Shown: in pieces, positions 54,846-63,467 of the stretch
Layout of the letters: each line of letters opens with the position of its first letter
Position numbering within the stretch: position 1 is the stretch's first letter
Assembly: GCA_002733135.1 (NCBI GenBank)
Contig: NVUJ01000003.1
Span: 22,018-86,017 of the forward strand
DNA from: Cycloclasticus sp.
GTDB taxonomy: Bacteria > Pseudomonadota > Gammaproteobacteria > Methylococcales > Cycloclasticaceae
Reading direction: 5' to 3'
Length of the DNA: 64,000 nucleotides
Translations under genes and position numbers: made by a program
Notes under the pieces: generated by a model
The model's input: only the letters and a program-made list of their open reading frames with translations
What the model was told of the DNA's origin: nothing
The model's database searches: none

Positions 54846-55064
54846 TTAGACGTCCATGGCTTTTAGTCTAGAAATCATTGCTTCAACGCGAGATTTTGCA
54901 CTTTCGGTTTTTTCCATCAGTTCACTTCGTTGCTGAAACAAGTCTTTTTGTTGTGTTTTGAGCTGTTGATTCTCGTCATGTTGCTGCTGACAAACGAGCA
55001 CGAGAGCATCAATCCTTTCTTCAAGGTCTTGTAAGGCTATTTCAGGGTTTATTTCTTTATTCAC
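54846..55064 (-). CDS. Small coiled-coil protein (TIGR02449-like)
   Basis: This 72-residue protein is almost entirely coiled coil (LEERIDALVLVCQQQHDENQQLK). It resembles the TIGR02449 family, which commonly lies directly before zapA and is reminiscent of ZapB. Role in division is inferred from position. Confidence 0.78.
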   Translation of the reverse strand: MNKEINPEIALQDLEERIDALVLVCQQQHDENQQLKTQQKDLFQQRSELMEKTESAKSRVEAMISRLKAMDV

Positions 55065-55186
55065 GGTGTAGATAGTATGTGTGATTGATGTTCAGGTCAA
55101 TACTGATGATAATTTTGACAGTAAATTTTGGAGTCAGGTCGCAGAATGATAGCATACCCATACAGTTAATAAGATTGAGGTAAAAA

Positions 55187-55750
55187 GTGGAACGTATTGG
55201 TGATTATGGAGAGCTACAATCGATGTTGGAAGAACGAGATGCGCAGATGGGTGCAGCTGAGACGCACGGTTTAGCAACAGGCATGTTGTGTGTGTTGTTT
55301 GATGCGGATTTTAATCGTTGGATGACAGCATTATTTGATACAGATGAACAGCTGGCTGCATTAACAGGAGACGATAGGCAGGTGCTTATAAACTTGTTTC
55401 AAGGTACGCTTGAATTATTAAAAGAAGAAGATTTTATTTTTGATGTATTGCTGCCTGACGATGATGAGCGTATTAATGTGCGGGCGACCGCGTTGAGCGA
55501 ATGGTGCCAAGGTTTTTTGTACGGCGTAGCGTATATGGGTGTTGGTGATGATAAAGAGTGGGAGGAAGACAGTAGAGGTGTATTAAGGGATATGATGGAA
55601 ATTTCACGGCTTGATTCAGATAGTTCAGACGACTCCGATGAGCAAGCATTCATGGAGTTGCATGAATATGTTCGGATGGCTGTTCAAATCCTACTTCATG
55701 AGTTACAGCCGAAAGAGGAACAAAAAAATGATGAGCCAACCGTTCATTAA
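55187..55750 (+). CDS. ygfB: UPF0149 family protein YgfB
   Basis: This 187-residue acidic protein has AAETHGLATGMLCVLF, the WCQGFLYGVAYMGV segment, and YVRMAVQILLHEL near the C-terminus. It matches the YecA/YgfB family. A homologue in Pseudomonas represses the alpA antibiotic-tolerance programme; here the role is unknown. It starts the ygfB-pepP-ubiH-ubiI operon, divergent from the zapA group. Confidence 0.9.
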   Translation: MERIGDYGELQSMLEERDAQMGAAETHGLATGMLCVLFDADFNRWMTALFDTDEQLAALTGDDRQVLINLFQGTLELLKEEDFIFDVLLPDDDERINVRATALSEWCQGFLYGVAYMGVGDDKEWEEDSRGVLRDMMEISRLDSDSSDDSDEQAFMELHEYVRMAVQILLHELQPKEEQKNDEPTVH

Positions 55751-55763
55751 GGAATTTTTATAG

Positions 55764-57089
55764 ATGAATGTAGAACAAAAAGAATTTGCTCGACGAAGAA
55801 AACAATTTCTACGTATGGTGGGTGTTGGCAATGTTGCGGTTGTGGCCAGTTCGTCTATTGCTAGTCGCAATAGCGATGTTGAATATGCGTTTCGTCAGAA
55901 TAGTGACTTTTTCTACCTCAGTGGCTTCGATGAGCCGGAATCTGTATTGCTGTTTGTACCAGACCGTGAGCAAGGAGAATACGTGTTGTTTTGTCGTGAA
56001 TATGATGAAACCATGGCGCTATGGGTCGGTGCAAGTGCTGGCTTAGAAGGCGCAATTAAAGATTATGGCGTAGACGATGCGTTTCCAATAGACGATATCG
56101 ACGATATATTGCCGGGTTTGCTAGAAAACAAAAACAAGCTGTACTTCCCAATCGGCGTTCACCCCGAGTTTGACCAGCAGTTAATGGATTGGTCGCAACA
56201 AGTTCGGGGACGTTCTAGAACAGGCGTGTCTGCGCCTGCTGAGTTCATATCGTCTGATCATTTGTTGCATGAAATGCGCTTGATTAAGTCAGCGCAAGAA
56301 ATAAAGTTGATGAAGAAAGCGGCAAAAGTATCAGTGGCCGCACATAAAAAAGCGATGCAAGTGTGTCGTCCACAGATGTTTGAATATGAAGTAGACGCCA
56401 CCTTAAAACACCACTTTATTAGTAATGGTGCACAACAAGAAGCGTATCCGGCGATTGTCGGTGGCGGCAAAAATGGCTGCATTCTTCATTATATACAAAA
56501 TAATGCCAAGCTTAATGATGGAGATTTATTGTTAATTGACGCGGGTTGCGAATGGCAGAAATATGCGTCAGATATCACACGAACATTCCCTGTAAATGGC
56601 GTTTTTAGTGATGAGCAAAAAGCCCTTTATCAATTAGTATTGGACGCTCAATACGCAGCCATTGAACAAGTGCAGCCAGGAAATCATTGGAATGACCCGC
56701 ACGATGCAGCAGTCAAAGTATTAACGAAAGGTTTAGTCAAATTAGGCTTGCTTAAAGGCCGCGTACCAACGCTGATTAAAAACGAAGCCTATAAGCCGTA
56801 CTATATGCACCGCACAGGGCATTGGCTGGGCATGGATGTACATGACGTGGGCGATTACAAAATAGACAAACAATGGCGTTTATTAGAGCCTGGTATGGTG
56901 CTAACGGTAGAGCCGGGCTTATATATTCAGCCAAATGCGAAAGAAGTGGACAAGAAATGGCGCGGTATCGGTATTCGTATTGAAGATGACGTGTTGGTCA
57001 CGAAAAAAGGCCATGAAGTGTTGACCGCTGGTGCACCTAAAGAAGTCAATGACATTGAGTCATTGATGGAGAAAGCGCGTGTCGCATGA
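55764..57089 (+). CDS. pepP: Xaa-Pro aminopeptidase
   Basis: This 441-residue M24B metallopeptidase removes N-terminal residues before proline. It has the N-terminal creatinase-like domain (AFRQNSDFFYLSGFDEPE) and the pita-bread domain with ligands in LLIDAGCEWQKYASDITRTF, the MHRTGHWLGMDVHDVG segment, and LTVEPGLYI with GIGIRIEDDVLVT. It overlaps ubiH by 11 bases. Confidence 0.95.
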   Translation: MNVEQKEFARRRKQFLRMVGVGNVAVVASSSIASRNSDVEYAFRQNSDFFYLSGFDEPESVLLFVPDREQGEYVLFCREYDETMALWVGASAGLEGAIKDYGVDDAFPIDDIDDILPGLLENKNKLYFPIGVHPEFDQQLMDWSQQVRGRSRTGVSAPAEFISSDHLLHEMRLIKSAQEIKLMKKAAKVSVAAHKKAMQVCRPQMFEYEVDATLKHHFISNGAQQEAYPAIVGGGKNGCILHYIQNNAKLNDGDLLLIDAGCEWQKYASDITRTFPVNGVFSDEQKALYQLVLDAQYAAIEQVQPGNHWNDPHDAAVKVLTKGLVKLGLLKGRVPTLIKNEAYKPYYMHRTGHWLGMDVHDVGDYKIDKQWRLLEPGMVLTVEPGLYIQPNAKEVDKKWRGIGIRIEDDVLVTKKGHEVLTAGAPKEVNDIESLMEKARVA

Positions 57090-58272
57090 CTATGATGTCA
57101 TCATCATCGGTGGCGGCATGGTGGGTGGCTGCTTGGGGCTGGCGTTAAGCCAATCGTCACTTCGCGTTGCCATTGTAGAGTCGCGCGAGTTTACAGAAAA
57201 ACAATCAGACAGCGCAGGCAAGCGCGCCATTGCGTTATCTTGGGGAAGTCGCCGCATTCTTGAACAGCTGAATATCTGGCGGCCAGTAAACGATGCAGCA
57301 ATGGCTATCAAACATATTCATGTGTCGGATAAAGGCCATTTCGGCAAAACACGGTTATCAGCAGCATCGCAAAACGTCGATGCGTTAGGTTACGTGATAG
57401 AGGCGGTAAAAATACAAGCCGTGGTTACGAACAGTTTAAAACAATCCAATATCGACAGCTTGTGCCCGGCAAGCTTGGTTGATTATGTTGTGCACGATGA
57501 CAGCGCAGACGTGACCATTAGCTTAAACGGCAAAGAGAAAACCTTATCGTGCAAATTATTAGTGGGTGCAGATGGCGGTTTATCTAAAGTACGCGAATGC
57601 GGCGCGTTTGAGCTAAAAGAATATTCATATGATCAGCACGCCATTGCCGGTTTAATCAGCGTGGAATCCGATGTGCATGACGTCGCCTACGAACGTTTCA
57701 CCTCCGAAGGCCCCATAGCGATGCTGCCACACTTTGATGGTTTGTATTCCTTGGTGTGGATTATGCCATCTGAACTGGCGCAAGACGTCATGGCGTTGCC
57801 AGAAAACGAATTTTTAGAACGGCTGCAATCACGCTTCGGGCAATGGCTGGGTCAATTAGGCTTGTCGGGTAAATGTCAAACATTCCCGCTAAATTTATCG
57901 CATGTGCCCAACAACACAGCCGAACGTGTTGTGCTGATTGGTAACGCGGCGCACCAGCTTCACCCTGTTGCAGGGCAAGGGTTTAACTTAGGACTGCGAG
58001 ACGCAGCAATATTGGCGGATGCTTTATTGTCGAATCAAAACGACATGGCTACAGTATTAGAAACGTATGCTAATCGCAGGCAATTAGACCAGGCCTTAAT
58101 TACCGGTTTTACCGATAACGTCATCAAGCTGTTTTCTACTGACAGCGCGTTATTTAGCGTGGTGCGTAATAGTGGCTTACTCATGTTAGACAAAATACCG
58201 TTAATGAAAAACCAATTCGCACGCCAAACAATGGGTTTAGGTTCGCGCTTGGCGAGGCTAACGGCGAGTTGA
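57079..58272 (+). CDS. ubiH: 2-octaprenyl-6-methoxyphenol hydroxylase
   Basis: This 397-residue FAD monooxygenase of ubiquinone synthesis has VIIGGGMVGGCLGLAL, the GADGGLSKVRE motif and the second FAD motif LIGNAAHQLHPVAGQGFNLGLRD. In gammaproteobacteria UbiH acts at C1. It sits between pepP and the next flavin hydroxylase as in E. coli. Confidence 0.92.
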   Translation: MSHDYDVIIIGGGMVGGCLGLALSQSSLRVAIVESREFTEKQSDSAGKRAIALSWGSRRILEQLNIWRPVNDAAMAIKHIHVSDKGHFGKTRLSAASQNVDALGYVIEAVKIQAVVTNSLKQSNIDSLCPASLVDYVVHDDSADVTISLNGKEKTLSCKLLVGADGGLSKVRECGAFELKEYSYDQHAIAGLISVESDVHDVAYERFTSEGPIAMLPHFDGLYSLVWIMPSELAQDVMALPENEFLERLQSRFGQWLGQLGLSGKCQTFPLNLSHVPNNTAERVVLIGNAAHQLHPVAGQGFNLGLRDAAILADALLSNQNDMATVLETYANRRQLDQALITGFTDNVIKLFSTDSALFSVVRNSGLLMLDKIPLMKNQFARQTMGLGSRLARLTAS

Positions 58273-59453
58273 TGGTTAATAAAACCTATCAAGTAGCAAT
58301 AGTTGGCGGCGGCATGGTGGGCGCAGCACTGGCTTGTATGTTGGCCGACAAAAATGTAAACGTTGTGTTAATTGATGCCGGCGACCCTATGGCAACATGG
58401 CCAGATGACAGCTATGACTTGCGCGTGTCAGCGTTGACCCTATCTTCAATTAACTTGTTTAAATCACTGGGTATTTGGGATGATATTGTTGAGATTGGTG
58501 AGCAGGCGGTTGAGAAAATGTTTGTCTGGGATCACTTTGGCGGTGGCGAGTTAGATATAGACTCTGCTGATGCCGGGGAGCCTCAAATGGGAAGTGTGGT
58601 AGAAAACCGGATTACTGTATTGGCGCTTTGGAAAAAACTGCAAAGCCTGGAATGTTGTGACCTTCTAACGTCTACGACATTGGATGATTACCAAGCCGAT
58701 GATAATGGTGTTGAGATAGCCTTATCCAATGGTAAACAGCTGAATGCATCACTGTTAGTGGGCGCAGACGGTTCAAACTCAAAAATACGGCAAATCAGTG
58801 GTATTGAAAATTATGGCTGGGAATATCAACAAAAAGCACTGGTGGCCACGGTAAAGCCCGAAAAGTCCCATCAAAATACAGCGTGGCAACGTTTCTTGCC
58901 CGAAGGCCCGTTGGCGCTTTTGCCAATACGGGATGGTTTGATATCCATTGTTTGGACATCTACAACGGAAACCACAGAGGCGAATTTAAAGCTGGATGAA
59001 ACCAGTTTTTGTGACGCACTAGCAGAAGCGTCTGAGCAGCAACTCGGTAATTTTGAATTGCTTGGCGCGAGAGGTGCTTTTCCATTAAAACTACAATTCT
59101 CACCAGAGTACACTCAACAACGCATGGTATTAATTGGTGATGCTATTCACACCATTCACCCATTGGCCGGCCAAGGTGCAAACCTAGGTTTAACAGATGC
59201 TATTGCATTAGCAGAGGTCGTATTGCAAGCGAATGAAAAAGGTCGGGATATTGCCAGCCAACAAGTGCTTCGGCGGTATGAACGCCAGCGTAAAGGCGAT
59301 AACTTATTGATGATGGGTCTTATGGATGGCTTCAAGCGTTTGTACGGTGCAGACGATACGTTAGTTCCAATCGCAAGAAATATGGGCATGGGCATTGTTA
59401 ATAGCTCAATGCTCATCAAAAACCAAATTTGTAAATACGCGATGGGTTTGTAA
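58272..59453 (+). CDS. ubiI: UbiI/VisC family FAD-dependent hydroxylase
   Basis: This 393-residue paralogue of UbiH has VAIVGGGMVGAALACML, LVGADGSNSKIRQ and LIGDAIHTIHPLAGQGANLGLTD. By position it corresponds to UbiI (C5 hydroxylation of the ubiquinone ring). It overlaps ubiH by one base. With COQ7 for C6 in this window, the aerobic hydroxylation set is complete. Confidence 0.9.
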   Translation: MVNKTYQVAIVGGGMVGAALACMLADKNVNVVLIDAGDPMATWPDDSYDLRVSALTLSSINLFKSLGIWDDIVEIGEQAVEKMFVWDHFGGGELDIDSADAGEPQMGSVVENRITVLALWKKLQSLECCDLLTSTTLDDYQADDNGVEIALSNGKQLNASLLVGADGSNSKIRQISGIENYGWEYQQKALVATVKPEKSHQNTAWQRFLPEGPLALLPIRDGLISIVWTSTTETTEANLKLDETSFCDALAEASEQQLGNFELLGARGAFPLKLQFSPEYTQQRMVLIGDAIHTIHPLAGQGANLGLTDAIALAEVVLQANEKGRDIASQQVLRRYERQRKGDNLLMMGLMDGFKRLYGADDTLVPIARNMGMGIVNSSMLIKNQICKYAMGL

Positions 59454-59470
59454 TATAAATTTCAGACATT

Positions 59471-59509
59471 AAAAAGCCGCAATCACCATTGAACGATTGC
59501 GGCTTTTTT
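59471..59509. terminator. Bidirectional terminator after ubiI
   Basis: AAAAAGCCGCAATC and GATTGCGGCTTTTTT form a long stem with a short loop, between the convergent ubiI and MAPEG genes. Confidence 0.95.
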
Positions 59510-59528
59510 GTTTTTTACGTATAACGTT

Positions 59529-59921
59529 TTACATTACAACTTGTAGCGCTAGAACAACTTGGCAACCAAAACCGGCGGCAAACGCTAATGTACGTACCCA
59601 AGGGACGCCAAATGTGTGCGTTAATAAATGCACTACACGAGCATAAAAGAAAACCATCGCAGCCATCGCTGTGGTGTCGTTATTCGCGCCAGCCGCTTGT
59701 ACGACTAAAATAAGCGCAGCAAAAACAACTAAGTTTTCAATCGCATTGGTGTGAGCATTTTTCATGCGGATAGCCCAATCTGCCATTCCTTCAACATCGG
59801 CGTGTGGACCAACAGCGTTTATTAAGCCACCAACAATAATGTAGTTAAGTGCATAAGGGACCCATATAACAGCGGTTAATAAGGCAGTTGCAGCTAAGTA
59901 ATATAGTTCTGGTGTCATCAT
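59529..59921 (-). CDS. MAPEG family membrane protein
   Basis: This 130-residue protein has four membrane segments and the conserved RMKNAHTNAIENLVVFAALILV and YARVVHLLTHTFGVPWVRTLAF segments. MAPEG proteins include microsomal glutathione transferases; the bacterial role is usually unknown. It is the first gene of an insert separating ubiI from gcvT relative to E. coli. Confidence 0.88.
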   Translation of the reverse strand: MMTPELYYLAATALLTAVIWVPYALNYIIVGGLINAVGPHADVEGMADWAIRMKNAHTNAIENLVVFAALILVVQAAGANNDTTAMAAMVFFYARVVHLLTHTFGVPWVRTLAFAAGFGCQVVLALQVVM

Positions 59922-59959
59922 TCTCTCCGTTAGTATTGTTATTAAAGTTTGAAGCGTTT

Positions 59960-60196
59960 TTAGGATTTATTGATTAAGTTAGTCAATGCTCGAGCGTGTT
60001 CTGCAGCAATCCGCCCCATAGACGTTAAATAACCACCGTCTAATTTATCAACAAGTCCCTTATTAAACAACCTTTCGACTGCGTTAATGATATTTGGTTC
60101 AGCATCATTATGTATTTTTATACCTTGCTGAGTGTTAGATAAATCGAATTGTAAAAGAACGTTTAGTTCTTCAAGTTGTTCTTGGTCTAACTTCAT
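59960..60196 (-). CDS. TIGR02647 family small protein
   Basis: This 78-residue soluble protein has LNVLLQFDLSNTQQGIKIH, the VERLFNKGLVDKLDGGYLT segment and GRIAAEHA. It matches the TIGR02647 family of gammaproteobacteria, which has no assigned function. The pattern suggests a winged-helix-like fold. Confidence 0.82.
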   Translation of the reverse strand: MKLDQEQLEELNVLLQFDLSNTQQGIKIHNDAEPNIINAVERLFNKGLVDKLDGGYLTSMGRIAAEHARALTNLINKS

Positions 60197-60334
60197 GCGG
60201 CTACCTCGTGTTTGTATTGAGTTAGCATAACGTTAATGCTGGGTTGGTGCAATTTGCTTGATGTTTATTTAGTGAAAGAAGCTATGCTTAGTATTGGTCT
60301 AGACTAGGCGATTCATTATGTACAAATTCTTGCT

Positions 60335-60760
60335 CTAGGGCGTTGTCTCTTGAAATCTAGAAATGATATTTTGTTTTATTTTGGTGGAAGATGTTCGTGG
60401 ACTATATTTAATTTGAACTACCTTTTTTCCATGTGCTTGGAAGTATTTTTCAACATCATGATTATGAGGTTTTCTACCCCAGTCTTCGCCTATAACAAAA
60501 ATATCAGCTTTAACCTCCTTACAAACAGCAAGATAATCTAATTCATGATATGGAAGTACGATATCGACACAGCGGAGTGCTTTAAGCATTTCCATACGCT
60601 GCTCAAGCGGAATAGCAGGAATATTAGGCTTGTATAATTTGACAACTTCATCAGAAGCAACGCCAACAGCAACCTTATCGCCCAATGAGGCGCAAAAATC
60701 TAACAATGCAAGATGCCCAACGTGCAATAAATCAAAAGTACCTACCGTATATACAACCAT
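60335..60760 (-). CDS. TagD-like cytidylyltransferase
   Basis: This 141-residue nucleotidyltransferase has TVGTFDLLHVGHLALLD with the HxGH site, and RTSSTKIK at the C-terminus. It resembles glycerol-3-phosphate, choline-phosphate or ethanolamine-phosphate cytidylyltransferases. The gene lies 64 bases downstream of a CDP-alcohol phosphatidyltransferase gene, so it may make the CDP-activated headgroup or polyol for that enzyme. The substrate is not decided by sequence. Confidence 0.85.
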   Translation of the reverse strand: MVVYTVGTFDLLHVGHLALLDFCASLGDKVAVGVASDEVVKLYKPNIPAIPLEQRMEMLKALRCVDIVLPYHELDYLAVCKEVKADIFVIGEDWGRKPHNHDVEKYFQAHGKKVVQIKYSPRTSSTKIKQNIISRFQETTP

Positions 60761-60824
60761 AATGTTATTTAACTCCTAGATTGAAAGTGATTTTCGGCAT
60801 TGTGCTTTACCAATCACATTGTGT

Positions 60825-61481
60825 TTACTGTAAAAGTTTCCAGCCATAAACGGCAGTTATTCCGAGCGTATAAATAGCAAGAATAACGACATTAACTCGC
60901 TTGCCAGACAGTTTGGGGGTTTTGATTTGCGATACATTCAAAGCCGCAAGCCCTAAACCACTGATATAAAGAATGACAGCAAAGGCGCCCTCGTTAAACA
61001 TACCCTCAAATAAAAATATGAAAACGAGTATTAGACTGTTGTTGTCAAGCGCCAGTCCAGTGTATTTCGTGCCACCAGCAAGGCCGTATACACTAAAATA
61101 ACTCAATCTTATTGCGCTAGCGGCGAGCATTAAAAAAGCACCTAATAAAAATATAGGCTCAAACTTCCCATAGCTCATTAAAAAAATAGCCGGCGCGACA
61201 CCATAACTTACAATGTCAATTAATACATCAAGCTGTCCACCAAATGCACGGTCGTTACCTGTTCGCCCACTCATCCTTCGTGCAATGAGACCATCCGCCC
61301 AATCAAACCCAACAGCCCAGACCATGCCAATCATTGCGGCGTGATAAACACCCAAAATACTGAAGTAAATAGCTAATATTGTGCAGGCCAATCCTGCAAG
61401 TGAACACAGGTTAGGGATGTCTTTTACATAGGAAAGAATGGTGGGGGGTAGTTCTTGAGGTTTAATTTTGTCTGTGCCCAT
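60825..61481 (-). CDS. CDP-alcohol phosphatidyltransferase (PssA-like)
   Basis: This 218-residue membrane enzyme has six or so helices and the family signature D-x2-D-G-x2-A-R...G-x3-D-x3-D, seen as DWADGLIARR and GGQLDVLID. It uses a CDP-alcohol such as CDP-diacylglycerol and resembles phosphatidylserine synthase. The paired cytidylyltransferase suggests a lipid headgroup pathway. Confidence 0.85.
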   Translation of the reverse strand: MGTDKIKPQELPPTILSYVKDIPNLCSLAGLACTILAIYFSILGVYHAAMIGMVWAVGFDWADGLIARRMSGRTGNDRAFGGQLDVLIDIVSYGVAPAIFLMSYGKFEPIFLLGAFLMLAASAIRLSYFSVYGLAGGTKYTGLALDNNSLILVFIFLFEGMFNEGAFAVILYISGLGLAALNVSQIKTPKLSGKRVNVVILAIYTLGITAVYGWKLLQ

Positions 61482-61721
61482 AAATAATTCAAAAACAAAC
61501 CACTATAACTTATTATTACCATCAACTTGAGTATAATAATATGTGATGGTGAATACACCCCCCGTAACTCCTTTACTGACAAGGTTTGGATGCCAAAGAT
61601 GGTATTAATTGTTAATTCTCTCGAGTCTCTACCGAACCGTACCAATGACGTCTTTGGTGCGATTTAAACCATAGAAAAAACACCCCATCCAACGTACAAT
61701 GACCCTCTAATTTACCTCTTT
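61482..61721. other. Intergenic region upstream of the glycine riboswitch
   Basis: These 240 bases hold no recognisable gene. A TATAAT at 61532-61537 could be the -10 box of the riboswitch transcript, though no good -35 is seen. The minus strand carries the promoter of the PssA-like gene. Confidence 0.45.
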
Positions 61722-61920
61722 TGGGAGAGCTCGGTTTCGTACCGACGCCGAAGGCGCAATCCGTCCGGAATCGCTCAGGCAAATGGACCATAAGGGAGAT
61801 TGTTTGGCTTGGCCAACAGTCAGTTAGCTCTGGAGAGCGGTTGAATAAACACACCGAAGAGGAAAGAGGGCGCAGTATGATACGGGGCTCTTAAACTTTC
61901 AGGTTTTGGACAGAGGGGCG
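61722..61920 (+). promoter_or_regulatory. Tandem glycine riboswitch upstream of gcvT
   Basis: Two glycine-aptamer cores follow each other. The first is GGGAGAGCTC...GCCGAAGGCGCAA...CGCTCAGGCAAATGGACC. The second is CTGGAGAGCGG...CACCGAAGAGGAAA...AACTTTCAGGTTTTGGACAGAG. They match the conserved GGAGAG, CCGAAGG and CAGG-GGAC elements of the two-aptamer class. The second aptamer ends at the base of the terminator hairpin, so glycine should control readthrough into gcvT. Confidence 0.93.
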
Positions 61921-61949
61921 GCATGTGTTTTCGCGTGCCGCCCTTTTTT
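61916..61949 (+). terminator. Expression-platform terminator of the glycine riboswitch
   Basis: GGGCGGCATG and CGTGCCGCCC form a 10-bp stem (one G-U) with six T after it. It lies 15 bases before the gcvT ATG, so its T run abuts the ribosome binding region. Confidence 0.92.
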
Positions 61950-61964
61950 GTTTTGAGAATACAT

Positions 61965-63056
61965 ATGACTAAAAAAACAATCTTAAATAATGCCCACCGT
62001 GAACTGGGCGCTCGCATGGTCGATTTTGGTGGCTGGGATATGCCAGTTAATTACGGTTCGCAAATTGACGAGCATCACGACGTAAGAAAGTCCGTGGGCA
62101 TGTTTGACGTGTCGCATATGACAGTAGTTGATGTTAATGGCGCGCAAGCGAAGGCGTATTTACAGCACTTGCTGGCTAATGATGTGGCGAAATTAACCCG
62201 CCAAGGTAAGGCTCTATACAGTTGTATGCTGACCGAGGACGCGGGCATTATTGATGACCTGATTGTGTATTTTTTGGACGATCAAAATTACCGTTTGGTC
62301 GTGAATGCTTCAACGCGCGATAAAGACATTGAGTGGTTAGAAAAGCAGGCGGAAAACTTCGATGTGGCAATTAACGAACAGCCAACTTTAGCGATGATTG
62401 CGGTTCAAGGGCCAAAAGCTCGCCAAAAAGTCTGCCCGTTATTGCCCGAGCGTTTGGGTTTGTCTGCCGCTGAAATTAAACCATTTAGTGCGTGTTGGCA
62501 TGGCGAATGGTTTGTGGGTAGAACGGGTTATACCGGCGAAGATGGTTTTGAAATTATGTTGCCAGAAGACAAAGCAGTTGGTTTTTGGAAACAGTTGTTA
62601 GAAGCGGGTGTTAAGCCCTGTGGCCTAGGTGCACGCGATACCTTGAGGCTTGAAGCCGGTATGAACTTATACGGTCAAGATATGGACGAGTCTAAAAACC
62701 CATTAGAGTCTGGCTTGGCTTGGACTATCGCGTGGGAGCCATCAGAGCGTGAATTTATCGGCAAACAAGCGCTGCTCAATATCAAGCAACAAACTAGTTC
62801 TGGCAAGTTTGTGGGGTTGATACTGGAAGACAAAGGAATGCTGCGTGCTCATCAAACAGTCGTGCTAGACGATGGCTTAAAAGGTGAAATTACCAGTGGT
62901 GGTTACTCGCCAACCATGGAGCGTTCAATCGCGTTGGCACGAGTTCCCGCAAATATTGGTAAAACCTGTAAAATCGAAATCCGCGGAAAATTAAAAAACG
63001 CACGGGTGGTAAAGCCATGTTTTGTGCGTCAAGGCGCAGTGCAAATTGAACTTTAA
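61965..63056 (+). CDS. gcvT: Glycine cleavage system T protein (aminomethyltransferase)
   Basis: This 363-residue protein transfers the aminomethyl carbon to tetrahydrofolate. It starts [30 protein letters not shown], and has FDVSHM, the [12 protein letters not shown] segment, and [18 protein letters not shown]. The ATG at 61965 follows the riboswitch terminator; the frame upstream is within the hairpin. It is the first gene of the gcv operon. Confidence 0.97.
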   Translation: MTKKTILNNAHRELGARMVDFGGWDMPVNYGSQIDEHHDVRKSVGMFDVSHMTVVDVNGAQAKAYLQHLLANDVAKLTRQGKALYSCMLTEDAGIIDDLIVYFLDDQNYRLVVNASTRDKDIEWLEKQAENFDVAINEQPTLAMIAVQGPKARQKVCPLLPERLGLSAAEIKPFSACWHGEWFVGRTGYTGEDGFEIMLPEDKAVGFWKQLLEAGVKPCGLGARDTLRLEAGMNLYGQDMDESKNPLESGLAWTIAWEPSEREFIGKQALLNIKQQTSSGKFVGLILEDKGMLRAHQTVVLDDGLKGEITSGGYSPTMERSIALARVPANIGKTCKIEIRGKLKNARVVKPCFVRQGAVQIEL

Positions 63057-63070
63057 GAAAAGGAAAAGCC

Positions 63071-63460
63071 ATGTCAAATACACCTGATGATAGAAAGTAC
63101 GCAGACTCACACGAATGGGCGTTATTAGAAGCCGATGGCAATATCCGCGTGGGTATTTCAGATCACGCGCAAGAATTACTGGGCGATTTAGTTTTTGTTG
63201 AATTGCCAAAAGTAGGGCAACAAGTCGGCAAAGGAGATGAGTGTAGTGTGGTTGAATCTGTAAAAGCCGCGTCAGATATATACAGCCCTGTTACGGGTGA
63301 AATTGTAGCGATTAATGGTGAGTTAGAAGATGGCTCTGAAGCCATTAACGATTCGCCTTATGAAGATGGTTGGATTTTTGTGATTAAGCCAACAGATACC
63401 AGCGAGCTTGATGATTTATTAGACGCCGAAGGCTACCAAAACTTAACCGAAGACGAGTAA
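63071..63460 (+). CDS. gcvH: Glycine cleavage system H protein
   Basis: This 129-residue lipoyl carrier has [29 protein letters not shown] and the lipoylation Lys in [14 protein letters not shown]. It shuttles the aminomethyl group between P, T and L proteins. An AAGGAAAA box precedes the ATG. Confidence 0.97.
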   Translation: MSNTPDDRKYADSHEWALLEADGNIRVGISDHAQELLGDLVFVELPKVGQQVGKGDECSVVESVKAASDIYSPVTGEIVAINGELEDGSEAINDSPYEDGWIFVIKPTDTSELDDLLDAEGYQNLTEDE

Positions 63461-63467
63461 CAAACGC

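Noticed and set aside
61612..61854. 80-codon frame on the minus strand under the glycine riboswitch
   Set aside because: The stretch is explained by the riboswitch; no family likeness.
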